DNA from: Effrenium voratum | Lineage: Eukaryota; Sar; Dinophyceae; Suessiales; Symbiodiniaceae | Direction of reading: 5' to 3' | NCBI GenBank assembly: GCA_963377175.1 | Contig: CAUJNA010000515.1 | Coordinates: 50,001-114,000, forward strand | DNA length: 64,000 nt | Shown: positions 12,201-23,500 of the stretch, in pieces | How the letters are laid out: every line of letters begins with the position of its first letter | Numbering within the stretch: position 1 is the stretch's first letter | Program-made: the position numbers and the translations under genes | Notes under the pieces: model-generated | Seen by the model: only the letters and a program-made list of their open reading frames with translations | What the model was told of the DNA's origin: nothing | Databases searched by the model: none

Positions 12201-15200
12201 ACTTTCCACTGTCTTACCAATCATTTGCGGTTCTCAAAAACGCCCAAAGGGCAGAACATTTTTAAAAGAGCTTGCATCGTGTTTCAGCCGAGAGCTGCTC
12301 CGAACGACACCACCCGGAAGCGGCGAGCGTGAGTTGGCGAAGAGATTACGTACACCGAGAGAAGGAAACCGTCTCCTACCACTGCAAGTGAACCGCAACA
12401 AAGGAACAAGGTGCAACGGCCCAGTGCCGTTTCTTTTCTGCCTCTACCACCAGTTCTTTTATTACCCTCTGTGCGTCCTTTTGGCATTGCAATTTCCCAT
12501 ATCTCCGGTTTCCATTTGCCCACAAGCTGTTCACAAATCTATTCATTGAATTCCCGCTTCAGCTTCTGTGGCCTGCACCTTCCTTTGCCTTCATGCTGAT
12601 CTGTCCAATAGGTACAGCTTTCTTGCCCGACCGATTCCGTTCCCTCTACAGCATCCTCCGTCCTCTATGGATTCCTTTATATTGCCTTCTATGCCTGCTT
12701 TTACTTCCTTCCTTGCCTTTACACCTTTCTTCGTTCTTCTCTATAGCTTGCGTTTGCCGCTTGCTTTTCTGAGCCTGATCGGGCAAAAGGCAGCCCCTTC
12801 CTCACTGTCAAGTGTTTCTTGTCATCGAGGTTCCTGTGTTTTGGTTTGGACCTGTCGCTGCTTGAGCTGCAACACATGCACGCTTGTGTTTGGAAGGTGC
12901 CAACAGCACCAGGGTTCCTTCCCTTCCATTGCATTTACCATAAACATGCATTAGCTAAAGCCTTCTTAGCCACTGGTGGCTGTTGTGGATGCAAGGATTC
13001 CCGATTCCCACCCTAGCAAGTCGCAAGCAAGCTTAGGTGAAGCTGGAGCGAGCCTGCGAGCGGGCCATGAACGTGCTCCTGGAGCTGATTGAAACCAAGG
13101 CAGCATGCTTTCCAGAGTTGTGCAACTGGATCCGGTGAGTTCAGTGTGCTTTATTGACCCCCGCTTCCCTTTTGGTTTAGAGCCCATAAAGCATGCAGAC
13201 CGAGCGACCCACCCTCCCCCATATCGGGGGTCCAAGCAGGGCATAGCCCGCCGTGCGAGGTGAATTACGTCGTGCAGGAGTCCTGCGTGGTGGTGAAGGA
13301 CACGTGGAGGGTGAAGAGTCGAGGGCCGGTGTTGCTCCTCGGCCGGCTCCGTGGGAACCGAGAGGTTGGAGTTTCCCTCGCCCTTGCGGCAAGATGCTGA
13401 TCCCTGTGAGAGTTGGTAGACGTTATTTTTCGTGTTCAGACTACAAAGCCATTTTGTGGCAGGTACGCCCTTTGAAGCTCTAGCCTTTTTCGACGCGGTC
13501 CACTAGCTAAGTAGCCAAGCATCTTGGCAGTGCAAGTCGCTCCGGCTGCCAGGACATCTTCCGCAAGTATCCCTCTCGCTACGAGCAGGCCTGGGAGGGG
13601 GAGGGTTCTGCCGCATGAAGATTGCGACTTGCCGCTTCCGTGGACTGTCCACTCTTTACCGCTGGGAGGTGCTCTCGGCCTTGTGCGAGTCTATGGAGGT
13701 GCTGGATGAGCCTGAGGCGAAGGCGGGTGCCTTCTCACGTGGAGTGGGGGCTGGGGGTGAGTGGCAGCGTTGGTTTGTTCTTCCTTGTCCGGGCTGGCAG
13801 GCAGGTTGGGGAAGAGGTGGGGTGACAAGACAGGCCGATTTTCCTGCGGGAGGGGAGCAGTTTTGAAGGGGAGATTGAGTTGCTTCCACCTGCGAAGGGA
13901 GTTTGGTGCTACTCTTCGGAACAGGGGATGCAAGGCGCCAAGGCCGCCGCATTCTGGGGCAAATTGTTCTAAAGCGTTTGGGGGAATACAACATTTCGGC
14001 CTCTAGTGCCAATCCACCTGTTTTGATTTGTCCATTGTTTGGACTGGCATCAACTTGTTTTTATTGGGCCGGTCGTCCCATTGGCGGGCTCCCAATTATC
14101 AGCACACATCAAAAAGACACGTCCGTGAACTCCTCTTTCCTTATGCCGGCCCAGGCCTCCATGATCTGGATCCTTGGGGAGTACGCGGGCAGGCAGGGAG
14201 CTTGGCGAGTTCGGGTCGTGCGCAGGGGTTTGTTCTTTACTTCTTGGGCTGAATTCCCAGGCTGGGCGCCTGGGCAGCAAGCAACCAGCGAACCTGCGAC
14301 CCCACCGGCAAATTCGCAAAACACAGGTTTAGACTGGATGATGAACCCTGTGCGTGTCACAGCAAGCAACAAATCCCATGCAACATGGGCAAGCATGAGC
14401 AGAAAGTAGTTAAGCTTTCAAGTGATTGCTCCAGAGAAGAGGCATGTTCCAGAGACTGTCCGCATCGTGGCATGTCTCTTTTTGCCTCTGAGTGACCTGC
14501 CTGAAACGTTCTTGTTGGCGCCAGGCCCGTGATCAGTATCCCCACTAAAGAGTTGATCCAACCATCAGCCAGAGGTCCTTGCCGGGATGCATCCCGGATC
14601 CCGAAAAAGGCCCTCGTCGTTTGATTCAGGATCGACAACTCCGACGAGCTGTTGGAGTCCTTCCTCGACTCCTTCCACGATGAGCCGCTGATGGCCTGTT
14701 CCCCGAGATTGGGCCATCGAGCGTTGTGTTGGACATCTCAGACCGATTGATTCCACATGGCACCTTTTTGTTTTTCTTTCCGGGCGGGGGGTGGGGGGTA
14801 AAAGATGCAGAAAGGAGATCGTGCCTTCGGTTCGTTTCGGCTGTGCAGTTCATATAGGTTCACTCAACTCCGCCTGGGCGGGCTCCTGCGTATGATAAGT
14901 GCAGGCAAGCGGATGGCAACTTTCAGTTGGAGAGTTCCCATGCACATGTTGGAGCAGGTGCGTGGAAATTCCTCCGCTCAAGCGAACTGGATTTGGAGCA
15001 GTGAGCAGGAGGGAAGAAGGATGAAGAAGCAACTCACCGATGGCCACTCTGTTTGAAGTTGTATTTTGTGCGTCTGATGGCTTGTGGGACTTGGCGCGAA
15101 ACGAGCGCATGCCAAGAAACACCCCCAACCGGCAGATGTCCTCCAATTGGTGCGCATTTTTTTCGGCGTGCCTCGCGGAAGGTTTCATTCGCAACAGTTG

Positions 15201-18200
15201 GTTCATGGGCTGAGGCAAAGGAAGGCACTTGGGCAGCTTGTAGCTCCCAAGAAGCAAATTTCTTGGAACCTCTATGTGGCATTCCACACAGGCTCAAAAG
15301 GTGGATTTGTATGCAAAGACCAACTAGCACAAAGCCCCTGCTCCCTCCCGATGACCATAGAGGCGCCAAAGAGAGCGTGGGAGATTCCAGCCAGCTGCGC
15401 CAGAGGTGCAGATGCAGCTTCTGACGGCCATCGTAAAGCTTTTCTTGCAGCCGCTCGGAAGAATTGGATGGTACGCCCTCGACTTAAAGGTTGGGACCTC
15501 CGAAGGAGCTGTTTCACAATTTGTTAAAAGCTGCCCACAAATCACTTTGTCGCGGTGAGAGATCCCCTGAGGGGTGGATTGTGATTTCGCGGAAAGCGAA
15601 CCCTGCTATGCACGCCCGCTTGCTGGAATGCTCTTTTTGCAACCTCAAAGGTGCAAAGAGCATGGCAGCCCGAACAGAGTGTTTGGATGAAAGCCTACTG
15701 GTTCTCCAGAGCTATCACAAAACTTTAGGTGCAAGGAACCATTTTGCCAAATCGGCGAGCTCACCTGGTTTGTGGAACCAGCTCTTCGAAGAAGGCTCCC
15801 TGCATGAGCTATAGTTGCCATCACCTTGTCGATTTTGCTTGCTGAGGAAGCCGTCCAGCACGCAGGACATGGTTTCCAAAGTGCTTCAGTGCGCCACGGA
15901 GGAGCCGGAAGGGAGGGTATGGGCCGACTGGGCGCGGGATTGGGCACCCCTGGACTGGGGCTATGGTTCCCGAGGTCTACTGAGGGATCATTGGGGCAAC
16001 GGCTCGGAGACACCAGGATTTGGATCTGATCCGTTGCACTGTGGAGCCCACTCTTGGTACTCTTTCAATATATACCTGGATGGAGCCAACGAGGTGTCCT
16101 CCAAGACCAATGGCATTCCATGTGGCAGAAATCTGGAGCATCCGGCACCAGCATCAGCGTGCCGTGGCAGGAGTCAACCAATCATGATCTGCGAGACAGA
16201 GGCGACATTGCGGATTCTGCCGAAACTTGCCAAGTGAGCCCAAGCCTGCTGATTCCCCGCAAGAAGGCACCCGCCATGCCCAAATACTTTGGGGAGCATG
16301 TGGCATGGACTTGAGGCGTTGCAGCTTTTGTCGGCCAGGGTACATCTACTGGCGGCTCTTGGCTACGAACCCGGAGGCTACAAAGCGGGTGGCAGGGGGC
16401 CCTAGTCCTGACTTGCCCGTGTGCGCGCACGTCGAGCGCTCGCGATCTAGGCTGACAAGTTTTGCAATTTCTAGGGACTTTGGGTTTCGGCTCACAATTC
16501 CCGTAGAAGGCCACTTCGAGAGCCCCATGTTCGAAAGTTCGGTTTGGGAGCCGACGTTTAGCTGCAAACATGTTCCTTCAACCTTTTTCTTGAGGAGTTC
16601 CTTTTTTGGCTCGGAGCATCTCGGCTTCGTGCCACGGTCTCCCCTCCAATTTGCGGACATTGTGGCAATTCGGCTCAGCAACTGGACATGCTCCTGAAAA
16701 TTCACTTTTGGGAGCCCACTCAAGAATCTGCAAGCATCCCCCCAACCCCCCCCCCCCAAGCAGCACCCCCCCTGAGCAGCACCCAAGCATCCTCCCTTTC
16801 ATCCCCCAAGCATCCCAAACATCCCGATTTCATCATCTTATGAGTCAAAGCGCTGCAGACGTGGCAGCAGAGGCATACCCAACTGTCAAGCAGATGCTTC
16901 AAAGTGAGCTGTCGAATCAGTCCAGAGCGGAACACCCTTTGTTACTTCGTCAGTCCAGCGCAGTAAGTCCAAAACTGCCAGACAGCAGTTGACTGAAAGC
17001 AGCATGATGGTTGTTGGGCTGAAGCACGCGAAAAACTGACGGGGAAGCATCACTAGTGGTGCTATTGCCCCTTTCGAACGGACGAACGGAGGAATGCGCA
17101 GAATGAGCGCCAAGGCATTTCCTGAAGCAGCGTTTGCTTTCGAAACCCTGATCTCAGGGAACCATATTGGGACTGGCATGAAAGGTCCAAAGTTCAAGCT
17201 GATGCTCCTGCAACATGCTTCCAGCGCTCAGCACCAAGGCTACAAGGAACAAGCGGAAGCCACACCCCTCATCTCAATCAGTCGCCCCAGGCTTCGGACC
17301 CTGGGGCGTTTCGGCTTGCCAGCCGAGAGCCGAGGTGCTGGGCGACAAGCCTTCCCTCCGCGACGACTCGCAGGCCGGGCCCAGCAGATTGGTCCTTGTC
17401 TTGGAAAATGGAACGCCACACCACATGGTCTGGCCGGTGTTTGTGAAATGGCAAACCGTTTTGGTCGGCCCGATGGAAGCTTCAGGATGGTATCCCTTCC
17501 TTCCCTGTGTGTGCTCAGTGGGCGGCCAAAATTCATGTGCACCACAGGGTCAACTTATTTGAGGCTGAATAATGACCGTTGGACTCATTGACTGGAGATT
17601 GCCCGGGTTCCTTGGCCTGGTTGATGTGGCCGCCGTGGCTTGGGAAATGTAATGAGGATGGCCCTGCCTGCGACCGCACAATTGTGTGGTGACCGGAATT
17701 GGGGTTTGGATGGTTTATTTGTCACACCAGAAAGCAAACAATTTTAATCTTGCTATGGGGCATGGTTGCAGGGTTGGTAGGGTTGGGTTTGGTGGTTGGG
17801 TTTGGTTGGGTTTGGTTGGGTTTGGTTGGGTTTGGTTGGGTTCGGTTGGGTTCGGTTGGGTTCTTGCTTTCGGTTTGCTTGCTTGGCTTGCTTGGCTTGC
17901 TTGGCTTGCTTGGCTTGCTTTGTTTGCTTGCTTGCTTGCTTTGCTTTGCTTTGCTTTGCTTTGCTTTGCTTGCTTTGCTTGCGTGCTGGGTGGGTGGGTG
18001 GGTGGGTTGGCTGCTTGGCTTCCCCCAACATAGGGCAACAATTGGCCAGTCCGTGGACAAGAACCTGCTCGAGAAGCTTTCCAGCGAGCTGTCGCTGATG
18101 AGCAGCGCCAGGATTCCCCGGGCTGGCCTTTGGCCCTCAAAGGACGCCCAAGTGGACTCCAGAAATGGGCGTGGGTCAAGAACAAAGGTGCTAAATGAAA

Positions 18201-20559
18201 ACAATGACTGAAACCTGCGGTCCCCTGCTGGTGGCATTTTGACCCAGTCTGTGCCACTGGCTTTGCAATGACCTTTGAGCATAATTGGACGAGGAGTTGG
18301 GCTAAGATCTGCGGCAATCGGCGCTGAATCAGTTGCCGAGGTGTACCATAAATACGCCGAGGAGTTTGTGACAAGGCGGGCTGCGGGCGGAAACGAGGCT
18401 GCGGGCGGAAACGAGACAGGCATGCTCCTGGCCTGTTTGTTCTCGCCATGGTTGAGTAGCAAACCAGTCCGCAGCCTGGCAAATAGTTTCGCTCCGTTTT
18501 GTTTGGCGACGAACTTAGCCCGCCGGCAATGCATTGTGAATGCACACTTTCAAGCTATGCCTGGGTCTGCGACTTGAACCGGTTTGTTTTGTGCTCTCCT
18601 TTGGGGTGGATGTCATGGCCAATCACATCTTGATTTCGGACTAACCTCCTGCTGTATTTCGCGGGTGACTTGGGTCACCGGGGCCAGGCTTGCAGTGACT
18701 CCCAGCGGGGCAGATGAGAAGGCTCAGGCGGGAATAGACATTGCGGGTGATCCATACCGATGTGTTGATTTGTTGTTTTGGCAAGCTTGAGACTGTTCAA
18801 GGATGTCAGATTTTGCTTCGTAAAAGGTTGCAAGGGTCTCGATGGCCGTTGCGAGAAGGGAGGCCTGGACTTTCCTGTCTCGACAATTCTTGATCCCCAA
18901 GAGTACGGACGAAGTCCTCTCACTCCGATCACTAGTGCAAAGAGTGGCAACCTCCCAGCCCCAAAAAAGTGCAGAAATGTGTTGAGGGGTCCCCTCCTTT
19001 CATGTGCGTCGAATCCCACATCCTTGCTTTGCAAGCTTTTGGATCTCTTTGCGCATGTGTTGCACAGCCAGTGGCACTTGGAGTATGACGGTTCAGTTTA
19101 TGTGGCTGCCTTGCGGTCTTGGCTATCTCAAGGGACCATGGTGCCTTTGTGACTGTTCTGGTTGATGAAGGCAAATATGCTTGCCTGACTGTTGCGCTTT
19201 GATGATCGAGGGCTCAAAATCCGGTTTGGATGCCCTGCAATGATTGGTCCTCAATGATTGCCCTGATCCCAACAGAAGCGGCCATCCAACTCCATGGGAA
19301 GTTAAGCAGCCATAACGGCTGGTGAGAGAAACCTCCCAGGAAACCTTGGCCCCTGCGTGATCCATACCGCCTTGCGCCTTGCCTTCGATAGATCAGTTTG
19401 GTTCGTGCTCTGCATGGGAAGGCTGCTGTGCTTCAGCAGACCGCCAGTTCCAGAGTTGTGGACTCAAGGTCACCTGATCTTTGCCCGGCTTGGGAGGAGA
19501 ATCTTCTAGCGGTTGGGGTCAGCAGCTGTCAGAAAAAAGAGCAGTTGGCAATCAAGGGCACTGATCCAGCTGCGAGGCCCGCGTGATCCTGCAATTGGCC
19601 CTTTTCGGCCGCAATCGTCGCAGGACGACGACCTGGACGAAGAGGACCGGCAAGCGAGCCGGCGCGAGGCGGGTTTTGGCTTTTTGCTTGGCTTGTGGGT
19701 CTCACATGCGAAAAGACTTTCCAAAAACTATTGTCCACCCTTTCATGGGATTGCAATGCACATCTCAGGCACTCCGTTTGGGCGACAGGCAAACTCTGCT
19801 CATGAAAGCGACTGAAGCTAGCTGAAGGTTGAAGGCATAGCCGATTCCACCAACTGGCGACCACCGACTGCTTTCGGGGTGTGTTCCAAGACATTGATGC
19901 AAGTGGTATGACATGTTTTGGCCAGAGGATGCATAGCGCATTCCTTTGCTGCAGGCCCATTGCAGATGTGGGTTTGCATCAAACAAGAACGAACAGTGTA
20001 CCTTCAACACAAGGCATACTCACATGGCAAGCTTTCGATTTTTGGTTTCGGCCAGGTCCAGGAGGAGCTGGAAAGAGGTCCTGACGCTGGCAGGCGCGGC
20101 CGGCCTCGCACGTGAGCGCCTCTTTGATTCGTGGGCCAGAGTGTCGTTTGGGGAACATAGGCAGAGCCAGGCAAGCTTGTCAGGAAAGCCAACTCTGCTG
20201 ATTCCTCTCACAGGCAGCAGAAGGTACCAACTAATGTCTTAGGACCGAAAGAGATACGCAATCAGGACAGTTTGCGCATTCGCACTGAACAAGCAAAGGA
20301 AGAATGCGTAAAGCGAGATAACACAATGCATGTGTCTATTTACACTATCCATATATATATATATATATACATAATATGAGTTGCATGTGTATTCTCGTTT
20401 TAAGATATTGGCACATGGGAGTGGAGACATCTTTCCTGGAGCTTCTCCCACGGGATCCCATGGCGCAGGAATGGCAGTGGAGGGTCCGGGGCCCCGGGCC
20501 CCCGGGCCCCCGCCGGCCCATGGACGGATAGACACGGGGTAGGGGGTATGGAATGAGCT

Positions 20560-20593
<34 letters not shown>

Positions 20594-23500
20594 ATAATTA
20601 TTTTTTTTGGATTTTTTTTGGATTTTTCGGATTTGCTGGATGGCAGTTTGGTCTCAGACTTGCCTTTTCAAAGCCGGTCTGATCCTGGTTCATCGTTTCT
20701 TCTAGGGCGTTGATGGGATGTTTCTTGTTCCGCGCTGGGAGAGGAGTCGAGCTCACTGAACCTCCGCTATTTCAAGCGCTAGATTGATCAGTTTGCAAAT
20801 GGCCATGGTTCAAAACCAATGGTACCATTTTGGGGAGGTGCACCACCCATTTCAGTCTATTTTAGTGGGGATTGGGATGTTCACTGGGGGTACGATTTGG
20901 GTTTTGACCCATCGCAACATATTCATGAGCAGGTCCGGAAAGGCCCTTCGCAGGCTTACTTTCAGTTCGCAGGCCGGAGAGGCTGGGACGCAGGCAAGCG
21001 AAAATCGCAAATTCTAGCCTCCGGGAGCAAAGCCGGGGGGGGGGGTTGTTTCTGTGCGGGAAGGATCCATGTTGAGGGGCTCGCCTTTTGGCCGCTTCCT
21101 GGAGGGGAACACTTTGGAGCGGAAAACCGCCACCAATTGGAGGAGTCCAACTAGTTTTGTGGAGATCGATATATATATATATATATATGTATCAACCATT
21201 TGGAGTGAGCTATCGTGAACCCTGCGACCCGATCATACCCATCCCGGCTTTAGGCTGGACCTCCTGGATCTCGGAATGGGCGACGACAGCCCACCCCGCA
21301 CATCGGGCGCGGTGAGGGGCCCTGGGCAGAGACGGCAGAGATGGCAGATGGCTACCTGGGACGAGGAAAGGCCACTGCATGTTCTGGCGGCGATTCTCTC
21401 AGAAGGCAGACATGCCACAACATCAGGCTGGGGTGACACTATACTCAGATATGGAGCAGCAGTTTCTCCGATGTCGTTTCCAGTTGCAAGCCAGCATGAA
21501 GGGAAGGCATGGGAGCCAGGCTGACTCCAGGAAGGGCGAAAGCCCTTGATGGGGATCTGGAGAGGTGAGTTCGGATTGGATTGGGTTGCTTCAGGAAGAT
21601 AAGCCACCTCAGCCCAGGCAAGGTTCATGTTACCGCTATTCCCCCCCCCCCCCGCTCCCGAGGATGTTTGAGGGGCTGTGGCTGAGGCACCTGCAGTGCA
21701 GAAGGTGGCAGTGCTGCCGCCAACGCAAGCAGGACGTGGGGTGTGGCGATGGCCAAACCGGAGCCATTGGTTGGGCAGCGTGGGAAAATCGACACCTTGG
21801 TTATCAAGGCCTGTCTGCTACTTGGTGGGATGAAAGGGTGTATGTCAAAATGGTGCCCCTGGTGAACTGCCCTTTCTGGTTTTCGATGTTAGTTTTCTTT
21901 GGACCCCATCTCTGAAGAGCTCAGACGAGGCCGAGAGCCACGGGCCAAAGCGTTTAAGCGTTTGCCAAGACCTGGATGCGAAGTGACGGTGGCAGCGACT
22001 CGTGCAGGACAGCACGGCAACACGGGCTTTGCCGTTTCCGCAGCCTTTGTGAGACAGAGGCGCCACGGGCTCCCAGCTCGGTGAGATCTGGGCCTCTGGG
22101 TCCGTTGCATCAAATTGTTCCGGTTGCTTGGTTCCCAAAAGCCCGTCGCAGCGCAAATGATGCTTCGGGGCAACAGTCCTACAAGGCAAGAGGTACAATA
22201 TCTTCGCAGGAAGATCCCAACCCTCCACATCCTATGTTGAACTTCGGGTCTTCGGGTTGTTCTTTTGCTGCCTCTGGAGCATGGGGTCGCTGGCATGCAT
22301 TTGCTTCGAGTGTGCCATATCGCTGCCTGAACCCCACGATCCTGGGTTAGCTGTGTTATGTGTTCAAGACAAGGAGGCTCGCTGATTATGATTCACTCAT
22401 TGTGATTTAATCATCATGGTTCACTCATAACTTATTAACAGTTCATTATCTTATTCAATCAGCGCAAGCCAATTGATCACACACACACACAATTCGGTTA
22501 TGCCTGACATTTGCTTGGCTGACTTTTGTTGGCACGTGCATTTGCTTTGGATGCTAGACCACAATTATAGGGAACCATTGGTTCTCTGAACAGAAGACTG
22601 CGACTTGAACTATGCACAAGCTCAAACTGCAATTGTTCTTCGCAGATGGTTTAACATTGGCAAGGCCGGTCCGGTGTAATCAAGCATTGCCAGGGGCTCC
22701 CCGACGCTGATGATGACCTTCAGCAACTCGAGCTCCGGGCCTCTCGGCGGCTTTGCCATTCAGGCGCATGGCGAAGCGGGGGGGGGTAGTCATGTGTATA
22801 GCCCTTTTGCAAGTCGGAGCCTTCACAGTTGGTTTGGTTCCCAAAACAGAATCCGAATTCGGCGGACATGCCCAAGATGTTTTCTGGCGGCCAAATTGAG
22901 AGGCCGTCAACGGTACTGATAAGTCCACCAGCTCAAAGGGGTTGTAGTGCCTTGAAGGCTTAAAGGCCCGGAGTTTCCTTCGTTTTGGGGTCTCCCGAAG
23001 TTGTGGATGTTGCTTGGGTGGTTCAAAGGGAAACGCATGCAGAAGTCATCAAACTGGAGGAGTGGTGGCCCAGGAGCATTTGTTTTGTAGGTGGAAAGTG
23101 TTGAAGTTTGCGCCCGAGCCTTTTACGCATGGGGCACAGCGATGTGGAAGCTCGGCAGGTGAACAAGAACCCTTTCGGGTTTGCACCAACTCAGCAGCTG
23201 GGGGCTCGGCACGGGAAGGCAACATCACTTCGGGCTGTGAGGGAAAACCGAAGATCATTTCGGAAGATGCCTTTGCGAGCGCGTGAGTGCGGCCCTGCTT
23301 GTCGTGAGTGCGGAGTTGCTTCAAAGACATGCCGCCGATTTGCTGGAGGATAGCCTGCCCGGAGATCATGTCGGGATCCTCCGCAGAGGCGGATTCGGCT
23401 GGCATGGCGGAAATTACTGAGTTGGAACTTTGCAGTAACCAGGCTAGTTTGCCAGGTTTTCTGGTGGTTCAAGATATGGAGGGGTGCAGATGGCTGCTTG

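Noticed and set aside
17715..18545. Open frames of 270 and 276 codons on the minus strand
   Set aside because: Their middle is the complement of the G/T-rich tandem repeats, giving runs of Lys-Gln-Ser-Ala and Pro-Asn-Gln-Thr; two overlapping frames are open at once, as expected for a stop-free repeat, and + strand adaptin exons overlap them.
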